The notes beneath the pieces were generated by a model, which was given only the letters and a program-made list of their open reading frames with translations, ran no database searches and had not been told where the DNA came from. Made by a program: the position numbers and the translations under genes. Of a stretch of DNA of 25,935 nt, positions 8,471 through 16,933 are shown piece by piece (the first letter of the stretch is position 1; each line of letters begins with the position of its first letter). This DNA comes from CAYUIS01 sp964444825 (GTDB lineage Bacteria; Chloroflexota; Anaerolineae; B4-G1), in the NCBI GenBank assembly GCA_964444825.1, contig CAYUIS010000067.1, positions 1 to 25,935 of the forward strand, read 5' to 3'.

Positions 8471-9784
8471 CTAGTCAAACATCGCATTCGACTCGGCCTC
8501 GATAGCCTCCAACGCTTCGTCTATTGTCTCGGTCTCCTGGAACACGCCCAGGATATGCGGGTAGACGATATCGTACCAGAACAGGTCCCTGTCAGGCAGA
8601 GGGCCGACGTAGCGGCCATAGTCAAGGACCGCCAGGCTGGCCTCGAACCAGGGCGCCTCACTGAGCAGTTCGGGATCGGCGGCCACCGACTTGAGCGCCG
8701 GAATCGTACCGGTACCTATGTTCCACGACTTGGCGCTTTCAGCGTTTGCCGTCGCGAACTTGACAAACTCAAAGGCCATATCCTTGTGCTTGCTGTTGGG
8801 AGAGACCAGTTTGCCCCATCCCGCGTCGGCGGCAAAGTAGTGCGTGCCACCTGCATAGTTGGGGATAGGCAAGTAGTCAAACTCCATATCGGTGTATTCT
8901 TCGAGCCCTACAGGAACGATCCACGGCCCGATAAAGCCAATGGCCACCTGGTTGCTGAAGAAGGAGTCACCGACCCAGTTGCTTTCTCCGTTGAACAGGA
9001 ATGGGTCCGTCACGTGATAGTCGGCTACCCACGAGTTCATATCCTGAAGCGTCTCTTTGGCCTCGGGCGTGTTGAACTGGAGGCCACTGCCATCGGCCTT
9101 CCAATACTCACCACCGCGCTGAAGGATCCCGGCCAGGAACTGGAAAGCCAACCCATCGCCAGAGATAAAGTGATAGCCAGAAACCGTCATCACGTCACCA
9201 TCAGCCTGGACCATTTGCGTGGCATCAGCCAAAAGATCGGCTGTTGATCCCCACGTGGGCGGATAATCCAGACCAGCGGCCTCATACATAGCCGGGTTGA
9301 CCAGTACAGCGCCATTCTCGATGTTGAACTCGTTGGGCAGGCCATACAGCTTGCCGTTGCAGTAGTATCCATCGAGCGGCGCTGCATAGAACACTTCCTT
9401 GGCCTGCGAGTAGGACATCACGCTCTCGGGCATCTCCTCCAACCGATCGGCGTAGGAGCAAACCCAGGAACCGAACATCTCCATGATGTCGCCCTCGGTG
9501 CCCGCCGGCATAGACGTCTGCAAGGTCTGGATAAACAGATCGTACTCAAAGCTCTCCAGCTTGATGGTCACGTTGGGATGCTCGGCCTCAAAGCGCTTGA
9601 TGATCTCCTCGTTGGCTGCAATAAAGGCCGGGTTCTGGTGCATCCAGAGACGTAGCTCGATCTGTTCCCCCTCCGCCGGCGCGGCAGGCTCCTCCGCCTC
9701 CTCAGGCGCAGCCGGTCCTCCGCAAGCGACCAAGCCGAGAACCAGCAACACGGCCAGAATGCCCCACACTATTCTCTTGTTCAT
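8471..9784 (-). CDS. Extracellular sugar-binding lipoprotein of ABC transporter
   Basis: 437 residues, the usual length of a CUT1 solute-binding protein (SBP_bac_1 family). A signal peptide ends in the lipobox LVAC (lipidated Cys21), followed by a Pro/Ala/Glu-rich flexible linker to about residue 40. The mature domain starts IELRLWMHQNPAF and includes IKRFEAEHPNVTIKLE, the typical first-lobe pattern, and the late-family block AADAGWGKLVSPNSKHKDMAFEFVKFA. ATG at 9784 has an AGGAGG site. It captures oligosaccharide or monosaccharide outside the membrane and delivers it to the permeases downstream. There is one binding-protein gene for two permease pairs. The ligand cannot be told from sequence. 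Confidence 0.93.
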   Translation of the reverse strand: MNKRIVWGILAVLLVLGLVACGGPAAPEEAEEPAAPAEGEQIELRLWMHQNPAFIAANEEIIKRFEAEHPNVTIKLESFEYDLFIQTLQTSMPAGTEGDIMEMFGSWVCSYADRLEEMPESVMSYSQAKEVFYAAPLDGYYCNGKLYGLPNEFNIENGAVLVNPAMYEAAGLDYPPTWGSTADLLADATQMVQADGDVMTVSGYHFISGDGLAFQFLAGILQRGGEYWKADGSGLQFNTPEAKETLQDMNSWVADYHVTDPFLFNGESNWVGDSFFSNQVAIGFIGPWIVPVGLEEYTDMEFDYLPIPNYAGGTHYFAADAGWGKLVSPNSKHKDMAFEFVKFATANAESAKSWNIGTGTIPALKSVAADPELLSEAPWFEASLAVLDYGRYVGPLPDRDLFWYDIVYPHILGVFQETETIDEALEAIEAESNAMFD

Positions 9785-9911
9785 CTTGTTCTGCCTCCTA
9801 TTGGGTTTTGTTGGAATTGCGAAACCTTTGCTTGTTGCTCACCTGACATCTAGCCCGCACACCACCTCCTTTCCCTGTGTTCCCAATACCTGCGCCACCA
9901 TCATAGGGCAG

Positions 9912-10967
9912 TTACAGCTCCACCACCGCCGCCAAGTTATGTGGACGATCCGGGTTCAATCCCTTTGCCAGTGCCCGATGGTAAGCCATGCGCTGGATCG
10001 CGGGGAGGTAGAGCGGCCCGCGTTCCCACTCATCCAGGCCGCTGCGCAATTCGATCACATCATCGGCCCGCCAGTCTGTGAGGCGGGCCTTATCCTCGAT
10101 CAGCGCCAATGTACGAGCTCCCAACTGCTGCATATCCCGCAGCACTCGGAGCTCCTTCGCCTGGCCTGTATCCGAGAGGAACCCAACAACCAATGTGCGC
10201 TCGTTCACCATAGACATCGGGCCGTGGCGGAACTCTAGGGGATAATAGGCCTCGGCATAGGACAGGGTCATCTCTTTGGTCTTGAGCATCGCCTCGCTAG
10301 CCAGACCATAGAGCATGCCCCCGCCGAGGAAAAAGAAACGCTCAATGTCCAGGGCCGACCCCAGCCGCTGGGGCAGATTGCCCAGCCGGTCGACCAGGTC
10401 CTCCAGAATATCGGGGAGCCGGCAAAGGCGCTGAAGCGCCCTCTCGACACCCTCTCGAGCCAAGACGGATGTCAATGCCTGTGCTAGTAACAGCATACTG
10501 GTAAAGGAGCGCGTCTGAGCGACAGATTGCTCCTGCGCATCAGGGGCCACCAGCGAGAAATCGGCCTGTTGGCCCAGTGGGCTCTTGGGATAGCAGGTGA
10601 TAGCCAGCACCGATCCGCCGCAGACCTCTCGAAACCGTTCCATCGCCCGCAGCGTCTCCGTGGTCGTCCCGGAGCGGGAGATAGCGAGGAGCAGCGTCTG
10701 GTCAGTCAGAAATGGATCAGGGGACAACCACAGTTCGGACGCGGGTAGCGCGCGGGCGCTGACACCCCCACGATGGCTGAGCATCGTCGCAGCGGTCTGG
10801 GCCAGATAGTGAGTAGACCCACATCCCACGGCAAGCACCTTGTCAAAGTTGACTGTCTCCAGGAACCCATCCAGCGCTGGCCGGTCGGTCGTGAAAGCCT
10901 CCAGGGTCGCCCGCCAGGTCTGGGGTTGGCTAGTTATCTCCTGCCACGTGTACGGCTGTTCTGCCAT
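9912..10967 (-). CDS. SIS-domain sugar-phosphate isomerase/deaminase 1 (AgaS/GlmS-C-like)
   Basis: 351 residues containing two SIS domains like the C-terminal isomerase half of GlmS, but without the glutaminase domain. Visible motifs are VGCGSTHYLAQ (47-57), ISRSGTTTET (96-105) and EAYYPLEFRHGPMSMV in the second half, which form the sugar-phosphate site. AgaS and FrlB-type enzymes of this family deaminate or isomerise amino-sugar 6-phosphates. The start at 10967 has a GAGGAAG site and aligns with the paralogue's start; ATG at 10982 overlapping the DeoR stop is an alternative. It is a clear paralogue of the protein at 20836-21888, sharing long blocks such as RHGPMSMVNERTLVVG. It follows DeoR-1 and precedes the binding protein in one transcript. 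Confidence 0.9.
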   Translation of the reverse strand: MAEQPYTWQEITSQPQTWRATLEAFTTDRPALDGFLETVNFDKVLAVGCGSTHYLAQTAATMLSHRGGVSARALPASELWLSPDPFLTDQTLLLAISRSGTTTETLRAMERFREVCGGSVLAITCYPKSPLGQQADFSLVAPDAQEQSVAQTRSFTSMLLLAQALTSVLAREGVERALQRLCRLPDILEDLVDRLGNLPQRLGSALDIERFFFLGGGMLYGLASEAMLKTKEMTLSYAEAYYPLEFRHGPMSMVNERTLVVGFLSDTGQAKELRVLRDMQQLGARTLALIEDKARLTDWRADDVIELRSGLDEWERGPLYLPAIQRMAYHRALAKGLNPDRPHNLAAVVEL

Positions 10968-10978
10968 AGGTGTCTTCC

Positions 10979-11761
10979 TCATTCATCCACGTCGGCCAAG
11001 ATGACGTGAATCCCCAGACCCTTCAGGTACTCTATCATCTCCAGATCGATCCCCGAGCTAGTCACCATGGTCGTAATCCGTTCTATCGGCGCCAGGTAGG
11101 CGGAGGCGATCTTGCCGAACTTGGTATGGTCGGCCACCACGATCAACTCGGAAGCCATCTCTATGACGGTACGGTCAGTCATCACTTCCGGTAGATAGTC
11201 GTTGGTCATCCCTGCTTCAAGACTGATGGCCGGTATGCCTATGATCACCTTATCTACCCGCACCTCGCGTAGGGACTGCTCGGCAATATGGCCCACTAGC
11301 GAGAGCTCCGAGGCGCGCATCATACCGCCCGTGACGACGACGGTCACCCCCTTGGCAGAGGCCAGTTCAGTCGCAATGGTCAGGGCGTTGGTCACCACAG
11401 TCAGATCATTTCGGTCGAGCAGGCCACGGGCGACGTAAGCAGTGGTCGAACCTGAGCCAACAAAGACGGATTCTCCATCGGTGACAAGCGCCGCAGCGGC
11501 ACGGCCAATGTGTTCTTTGCAGCTCTGCCCCTGGGCCATGCGTTGGACCACGGGGGGCTCAGGAGGAGCAGGCGTGACGGTGATGGCTCCGCCGTGAGCG
11601 CGTTGCAGCGCCCCTTGGGCAGCAAGGTCGCGCAGGTCACGTCGGATGGTGACCTCGCTGACGTCAAAGCGACTGGTCAACTCAGCAACGGTGACCTGTC
11701 GACTATCCTTGAGGGTCTCCAGAATCAACTGCTGACGCTCTTCCTTGAGGGGGGCAACCAC
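10979..11761 (-). CDS. DeoR/GlpR-family sugar-metabolism repressor 1
   Basis: 260 residues. The N-terminal winged helix-turn-helix spans about residues 20-60 (VTVAELTSRFDVSEVTIRRD) and matches the DeoR signature. The C-terminal DeoRC domain carries the sugar-phosphate loop GSGSTTAYVA, the TNALTIATEL and VTGGMMR blocks and the late ADHTKFGK motif. It should bind DNA and be released by a sugar phosphate. The start codon is GTG at 11761 with a GAGG site; the paralogue's aligned start supports it. A near-perfect promoter lies 47 bases upstream. It probably controls the transport module and possibly its own gene. Confidence 0.93.
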   Translation of the reverse strand: MVAPLKEERQQLILETLKDSRQVTVAELTSRFDVSEVTIRRDLRDLAAQGALQRAHGGAITVTPAPPEPPVVQRMAQGQSCKEHIGRAAAALVTDGESVFVGSGSTTAYVARGLLDRNDLTVVTNALTIATELASAKGVTVVVTGGMMRASELSLVGHIAEQSLREVRVDKVIIGIPAISLEAGMTNDYLPEVMTDRTVIEMASELIVVADHTKFGKIASAYLAPIERITTMVTSSGIDLEMIEYLKGLGIHVILADVDE

Positions 11762-11807
11762 GGTAACCTCGCTTTAGTCAGCCAATTCCGAAACGTGGAG
11801 CATACGT

Positions 11808-11836
11808 ATTATATCATAATCGGTCATATGTGTCAA
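11808..11836 (-). promoter_or_regulatory. Consensus sigma70 promoter of DeoR-1/transport module
   Basis: On the minus strand a perfect TTGACA (11831-11836) and a perfect TATAAT (11808-11813) are separated by exactly 17 bases. A GATTATGATA element (11812-11821) overlaps the -10 box and recurs in the same place in the second DeoR promoter at 22725-22753, so it may be the repressor's operator. No terminator is visible between the preceding URO-D stop at 11927 and this promoter, so readthrough from the upstream module is possible. Confidence 0.85.
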
Positions 11837-11926
11837 TGCTCTAGTCAAACTCGGTCGTCCGTCTTGGAGAAATCATCCAGCCGGGCGAGGGATGCCGTCA
11901 GAACAGACTTGATCCCACACAGACGT

Positions 11927-13108
11927 TTAGCAGTGGTTGTGCCACTCATCAATGAGAACGTCAATGTTCTGCCACGTGCGTGGCTCATCAACGGTGATGT
12001 TGTCAACGGGTGAGAGAACAAGACCCGCAGGGCCTAGCGTGGCGATGGCGTCTCGAACCGCCAAACGCACCTCCTCCTCGGTCCCCCTCTCAACCGTCAC
12101 CGCACCCGACACACCACCCCATAGGCACACACGAGCGCCGATATGCTCCTTGGTCAACGCCATGTCCATGCGCGGATCCTGGATAGGATCAATACCGATC
12201 AGAGCATCGATGCCCGCCTCCAGGTAGGAGTCCAGCAAGGGCTTGGTTCCGCTTGTGCAGATATACCCAAACCTGGCCTTACGCTCGTGCGCCAGGTCTG
12301 TCTCTGTCTTCAGCAGTGGCAGGACCGTCCCACGATAGAACCGGGGTGTGAGGAAATCGCAGCCCTCGTACCAGGCACGACGGATATAGAGATCAACTGG
12401 AGCAGAGAGAACAACCTCCATACGCTGCTTGTTCCAGACGTGGATCATCTCCAGGAGATCGGCGACAAAGCCCGGCTGTTGTATCGTCAAGATCATGAGG
12501 TTCTCCATGCCGCACAGCCAGTTTGCCATATCCGCGCCGACTCCCCAGCCGCCTGCCAGAAGGACATTGTGCTCTTTGACAAAGGCGTGGGCCTCCTGGG
12601 CCTCCTTCTTAAAGCAAGCCACGTCCTCCTCGTGAGGAGCGGTCAGCATATACTGGAGCGCATCCAGCTCCTCCGGCCGGGTGATAAGGGGCTTGATCGC
12701 GCGGGGAACCTGGTAGTCATCTACGAAGGGGATGTGATCGCCGTGGGTCCAGTCCTCAGACAGACGCACACTGGTTGTCAGCTTTCCCCCAGGCGTCGAA
12801 TACTCCTTGTGTATGATGTCGGCGCCGCCCGTGACCTCTTCACGCCACTCTCTGGTCTTGACCTCGGGGTGGAATCGCACCGGCAAGCCACGGAGATCTG
12901 GATGATCCCGCCGCTGAGGACGCGGCGCCACGGGAATAAAGAGCATTGCATCGAGGCCCATGGCACGCTCCGCCTTGGCGAGTTCGTACATATTCTCATT
13001 GTGACGTCTGCGTAGCGCGGTGAAACTCATAAAACAGCACGGGATGTGATCTGTCTCCTGATGATCTAGCGCCCGCAACATGCGCTGTCGTGAGGTTAAT
13101 TCTATCAC
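11927..13108 (-). CDS. URO-D-fold protein 3 (uroporphyrinogen decarboxylase family)
   Basis: 393 residues, slightly longer than the two other family members in the locus. It opens TSRQRMLRALDHQETDHIPCCF, the family N-terminus with the GMxLDHQExDRIP pattern. The C-terminal half has GYICTSGTKPLLDSYLEAGIDAL (C284), CLWGGVSGAVTVERGTEEEV and LVLSPVDNITVDEP. The HemE arginine loop is missing. Instead of the HSDG motif of protein 2 it has CTSGT, so the putative metal or substrate site differs. The start is a GTG placed directly after the PfkB stop, with a GAGGAG site nine bases upstream; this tight coupling suggests it works in the same pathway as the kinase. Substrate unknown. Confidence 0.82.
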   Translation of the reverse strand: MIELTSRQRMLRALDHQETDHIPCCFMSFTALRRRHNENMYELAKAERAMGLDAMLFIPVAPRPQRRDHPDLRGLPVRFHPEVKTREWREEVTGGADIIHKEYSTPGGKLTTSVRLSEDWTHGDHIPFVDDYQVPRAIKPLITRPEELDALQYMLTAPHEEDVACFKKEAQEAHAFVKEHNVLLAGGWGVGADMANWLCGMENLMILTIQQPGFVADLLEMIHVWNKQRMEVVLSAPVDLYIRRAWYEGCDFLTPRFYRGTVLPLLKTETDLAHERKARFGYICTSGTKPLLDSYLEAGIDALIGIDPIQDPRMDMALTKEHIGARVCLWGGVSGAVTVERGTEEEVRLAVRDAIATLGPAGLVLSPVDNITVDEPRTWQNIDVLIDEWHNHC

Positions 13109-14077
13109 CTATTCGAACTCCTCATTCAATCTGATCCCAACAGCCTCAGAAACGGCCTCCCACGTCGGCTGCCCATCGAGGCCGCCGACCTCGCCAGCGA
13201 CGGATCGACCGCAGGTGCAGGCGATCTCCAGGCACCGGCTCAGGGGCAGACCACGCAGCCAACTAGCCAGGAATCCGGCGTCAAAGCTGTCGCCCGCACC
13301 GATGCTATCCCCGCCTGTGGCAGGCGTCACGGCGCACTCGGCCACCTCTTGCCCATAGTAGACCCTGGCGCCGTCTGCGCCTCGCTTGACCGTCACGATG
13401 GGTATCCTCCGATCGCGCAGCCAGACAACCGCGTCCTCCAAATCGGACCTTCCGCTGATGTGCCGCGCTTCCTGATCGTTGAGCATAAATACGTCTGCGA
13501 GAGGAAGCGCCTCTGCCAGGGTCGTATTCCACCGCTCTTCAGGATCCCAGTTCGGATCAAGGGAGATGGAGACTCCCAACTCACGCGCCCGCCGAAAGAT
13601 GGCGGGCACGTGCGGCAGCAGGCCAGTATGCAAGAAAAAACTGCCATAGTGTAGGTGTCTGGCGGAGGACAAGAAATCATCGCTGACATCGCCTGGTCCC
13701 ACCGCACATATCGAGCCCAGGTAGGTCAAGATGGCTCTGTCGTCTTCCTGGCACAGGGCGATGCCCAGACCGGTCTTTAGGGCAGGGTCCACGATCACGT
13801 GCTGGGTGTCCACGCCGCACTCATTGAGACGGCGGAGAACCAGGCGGCCAAAGCTATCGTCCCCCACCCGGCCCAGGATGCCCACCCGCAGGCCGAGCCT
13901 GGCGGCCTGGCAGGCAAAGATGCAGCACGATCCGCCCATCTCGAGGGTATAATCCTCCACCAGCTTCTCCACCTGGCCAAAGCGCGGCACGACGTCAGCG
14001 CCTGTGACGATCAGATCCACGCACATGTCGCCAAAGGTGATCACGTCATACGGTCGCTCAGAGTGCCAGGTAGACAT
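13109..14077 (-). CDS. PfkB-family carbohydrate kinase
   Basis: 322 residues, normal for the ribokinase/PfkB family. The first PfkB signature region is seen around MGGSCCIFACQAARLG with the following LGRVGDDSFG block (69-77). The second signature is DSIGAGDSFDAGF, with the anion hole and catalytic base D263. It phosphorylates a sugar or sugar phosphate with ATP in the cytoplasm. Family members include ribokinase, fructokinase, tagatose-6-phosphate kinase and 2-keto-3-deoxygluconate kinase; with the galactokinase and SIS isomerases nearby, a tagatose- or ketose-type substrate is plausible but unproven. ATG at 14077 has a weak GAGAG site and follows the GH4 stop by 27 bases. Confidence 0.92.
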   Translation of the reverse strand: MSTWHSERPYDVITFGDMCVDLIVTGADVVPRFGQVEKLVEDYTLEMGGSCCIFACQAARLGLRVGILGRVGDDSFGRLVLRRLNECGVDTQHVIVDPALKTGLGIALCQEDDRAILTYLGSICAVGPGDVSDDFLSSARHLHYGSFFLHTGLLPHVPAIFRRARELGVSISLDPNWDPEERWNTTLAEALPLADVFMLNDQEARHISGRSDLEDAVVWLRDRRIPIVTVKRGADGARVYYGQEVAECAVTPATGGDSIGAGDSFDAGFLASWLRGLPLSRCLEIACTCGRSVAGEVGGLDGQPTWEAVSEAVGIRLNEEFE

Positions 14078-14104
14078 TTGCTCTCAAGGCCGCGCCAGAT
14101 GTCA

Positions 14105-15490
14105 CTATCCTTCTGGGAAAAAGTTGGGCAAATCCTGACGGTGGGCCTCCAGTAGCTCATCCGCCATCTTGGCCGCCATCTCTGGATCGGTCACTGCGCC
14201 ATCGACCAACAGCGCCTCGACAAATAGCCCGCGGTCACCGGTCAGGGCCGCCTCCACCGTCAACGACGTGGCAGCAAGTTTGCGGTTGATGATCGCTGCC
14301 AATGGCTCGGGAAAGTCGCAGATCTGCAAGGGACGCAGTCCTGTGGCCGTGGCTGCGGCCGGTAGCTCGAGAATCGCTTCGTAGGGCAGGTTGGGCACGG
14401 CCCCCCGGTTGGGCAGATTGGCGGAAAAGACGCGGCGCTCGTCCCCCTCCATGGCGCGCAGAATCTGAATCAACTGCTCGTGCTCGCCTTCCGCACGCTC
14501 AAAGACCCACTCGTCCAGTGGCTGCTCCCCTAGCGCCTGGGCCCGCATATGGGCATAGATCTCGTCGCCCGCGGCGATGGTACCCTCGAATGAATAGGCG
14601 TCCACGCCCAGTGTTTTGCCATAGTAGCGCCCCCCAGGAAAGCGCTCCGGAAAGAACTCGGACACGTGGCGATCGTTCACCGCAGGATAAGCGCCGTAGG
14701 TCTCAAAGAGCGACCACGAGAAGAGATTGTCGGTCGCTGTGAAAGGCTCCAGCCAATCCCCCGCCTCCGAAAACATCTGGCCCAACCGCGCGGTGTCGAA
14801 GGGTTGGCCTCGCCCCTCGGCCAACTTGGCCTTTACCAACGGCCATGCATCGCAACCGCGCCAACGCAGGTCAAATATGAAGGTCAGGTGATTGAGCCCG
14901 ACGAACAGCGAGGTCAATTCCTGAGGCGGGGCGCCGATGAACTCGGCCAACTGCCGCTCCACGTGGAATACGCCGTGGCACAGCCCCACCACCGGTACAC
15001 CGGTGGCCCTGCGGATCGCCCAGCAATTGGCCGTCATTGGGTTGCTATAGTTGACGAACAACGCCTCAGGGCAGAGTTCCTCCACGTCTCGCGCGATATC
15101 CACCAGTGCGGGAATCATACGCATGGCGCGCGAAACGCCTCCCGGCATCACCGAGTCGCCCACGGGTTGATAGATGCCGTACTTGCGCGGGATAAACACG
15201 TCCTTCTCCCACCCTCGGCGTCCCCCCACCCCAACCGTCATCACGACGACATCCGCCCCAGGTAGAACGTCACGGCGGTCGGTGGAGCCACCGATGGAAA
15301 TATCCGCCCCCTTGGCGTCGACCATCCGCCGGCTGAGCTTTTCCGCCGTCTCCAGAGCCTGCGGGGCGATGTCCACCAGGTCCAACTCCCAGGGACCCAT
15401 ATCGGGACAAAGAATCATGTCAGCCACGAGGCCTTGGGTAAACATGGCGCTTCCTGCACCAACGAGTACGATTTTCCTGCGCTTGTTCAT
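14105..15490 (-). CDS. GH4 family glycosidase (alpha-galactosidase/alpha-glucosidase-like)
   Basis: 461 residues, full length for glycoside hydrolase family 4. The N-terminal NAD site is IVLVGAGSAMF (7-17). VNYSNPMT (147-153) is the substrate/NAD loop, and CHGVFH with Cys171 plus GLNH with His201 are the metal ligands of the family. Enzymes oxidise C3 of the sugar with NAD+, eliminate the aglycone and re-reduce. The CHGxxH form fits the alpha-galactosidase/alpha-glucosidase branch rather than the 6-phospho-glycosidases, though substrate is not certain. The frame extends to 15544, but ATG at 15490 is chosen for its AGGAG site and the alignment of its MNKRRKIVLVGAG start to the family. There is no signal peptide, so it acts on imported sugars. 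It follows galactokinase, consistent with release of galactose. Confidence 0.9.
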   Translation of the reverse strand: MNKRRKIVLVGAGSAMFTQGLVADMILCPDMGPWELDLVDIAPQALETAEKLSRRMVDAKGADISIGGSTDRRDVLPGADVVVMTVGVGGRRGWEKDVFIPRKYGIYQPVGDSVMPGGVSRAMRMIPALVDIARDVEELCPEALFVNYSNPMTANCWAIRRATGVPVVGLCHGVFHVERQLAEFIGAPPQELTSLFVGLNHLTFIFDLRWRGCDAWPLVKAKLAEGRGQPFDTARLGQMFSEAGDWLEPFTATDNLFSWSLFETYGAYPAVNDRHVSEFFPERFPGGRYYGKTLGVDAYSFEGTIAAGDEIYAHMRAQALGEQPLDEWVFERAEGEHEQLIQILRAMEGDERRVFSANLPNRGAVPNLPYEAILELPAAATATGLRPLQICDFPEPLAAIINRKLAATSLTVEAALTGDRGLFVEALLVDGAVTDPEMAAKMADELLEAHRQDLPNFFPEG

Positions 15491-15572
15491 CTTGGTTTCT
15501 CCTATAAAGTTTGTTGTGCTTTGTCGCAACGTCCCCATGTCCATTGTTGCGTTTTATCCCAATGCTCGTCGT

Positions 15573-16895
15573 TCACGTAAGCAGGCACTCACTCGCCCCC
15601 GGAGCAGCCCGACAGGCAAAAACCGCGACCGATCGCCCGGTCTCGGCTTGATATCGCCTGCTGATGTGAGCCTCAAACTCGGGCACCGCGCCTTCTTGAA
15701 CGAGCGCCACGATGCAGCCACCCCAGCCGGCGCCAGTTAGCCGGGCGCCCACGACCCCCTCGACCTCGCGCGCCGCTGCCACCAGGCACTCCAGTTCCGG
15801 GCAGCTAACCTCATAGTCATCCCGCGCGCTGGCGTGAGCCTCGTTCAACAGGCGGCCCAATGTCGTCACCTGGCCAGCGCGGAGGGCGGTCACGGCCGCC
15901 TGTACCCGCTGGTTCTCCGTCCAAACGTGCCGGCAACGGGCAAGAACCTTCAACACCGTGTCGCCAGACACACCCGGCAGGTCTCCCAACGCCATCCCCT
16001 GCTTACTCAGTTCAGCCACCGTCGTCCTGTCCGGCAGTATGGGGACCAAATCGTCCCAGTCCACATCCTGCACATCCCGCAGATGGGTGATGCCGGGAAA
16101 GCGGGCCTGTAGCAGCTTTACTCCGGCCCGGCAGGCGGCCACTCGCTGGTTAAAGGCCCCCCTCACCTTTTGATGGCGCACCCCGCTATCGGCAATAAGG
16201 ATGCGATAGCCCGGCGGAAGGGGAATGTGCTCCGTCCTGTATTGCCCGGCGCCATCCGGGCGGCAGTCCAGAAAGAGCGCGTGTCCCCGCCGCCCCAACA
16301 GGGCGATAAAATGATCCATGATCCCGCCCCGTGTGCCGACGTACCACTCCGCCTCGGCGCACAGTTGCGCCATCGTGGCGCCATCTGGATCAAAGCCGCC
16401 CAAGTGCGCCAAAGCCAAGGCGACTGCCACGGTCACCGCCGAGGAGGAGCTAAGCCCCACCGCCCTCGGCACGCCGTAGGGCGGGCGGCCGTCCACCAGC
16501 CCATCCAGCCCTGTCAAGTCCCGGCCCAGTCGCCGAGACAGCTCACGAGCCACGCCTTTGGCATAGTTCCCCCAGTCTCCGGCGGGACCGGGTGAGACGC
16601 TCGGGTCTATGGTGAAAGAGAACGGCGAAAAGCCCGCCTCCACGTTGCTCAAGCGGACCACGCTGTCGGACCGGGGACGGGCCAGGAGCAGGATGTCCTT
16701 GTCCAGGGCCACAGGCAAAACAAAGCCATGATTGTAGTCGGTATGCTCGCCGATGAGGTTGACCCGACCGGGAGCGCGGAAGACAGACACCTCACCAGGC
16801 CCGTAGGTGGCGCCAAAGACCTCCAGCGCCTGCTCGTAGCGCCGGGCCTGTGCGGCAGCTTTCTCGCCGTAGATATCCTGCAAGGTGAGACCCAT
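15573..16895 (-). CDS. galK: Galactokinase
   Basis: 440 residues, GHMP kinase. All three family motifs are intact: the galactokinase signature GRVNLIGEHTDYNHG (43-57), the ATP-binding GLSSSSA loop (147-153), and the C-terminal GAGWGGCIVAL. The catalytic Asp is in GGIMDHF (D194). It phosphorylates galactose at C1, the first step of the Leloir route; related GHMP enzymes can act on GalNAc. The frame runs on to 17084, but this overlaps the amidohydrolase gene; ATG at 16895, 38 bases after that gene's stop, gives an N-terminus of normal length, although the ribosome site (GAGAG) is weak. No galT or galE is seen in the window. Confidence 0.93.
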   Translation of the reverse strand: MGLTLQDIYGEKAAAQARRYEQALEVFGATYGPGEVSVFRAPGRVNLIGEHTDYNHGFVLPVALDKDILLLARPRSDSVVRLSNVEAGFSPFSFTIDPSVSPGPAGDWGNYAKGVARELSRRLGRDLTGLDGLVDGRPPYGVPRAVGLSSSSAVTVAVALALAHLGGFDPDGATMAQLCAEAEWYVGTRGGIMDHFIALLGRRGHALFLDCRPDGAGQYRTEHIPLPPGYRILIADSGVRHQKVRGAFNQRVAACRAGVKLLQARFPGITHLRDVQDVDWDDLVPILPDRTTVAELSKQGMALGDLPGVSGDTVLKVLARCRHVWTENQRVQAAVTALRAGQVTTLGRLLNEAHASARDDYEVSCPELECLVAAAREVEGVVGARLTGAGWGGCIVALVQEGAVPEFEAHISRRYQAETGRSVAVFACRAAPGASECLLT

Positions 16896-16933
16896 ACTCA
16901 GTCTCTCACTACCCGGGGACGCACACCTGATGC

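Noticed and set aside
11837..11926. Terminator between the URO-D-3 gene and the DeoR-1 promoter
   Set aside because: No stem followed by a T-run could be found on the minus strand in this stretch.
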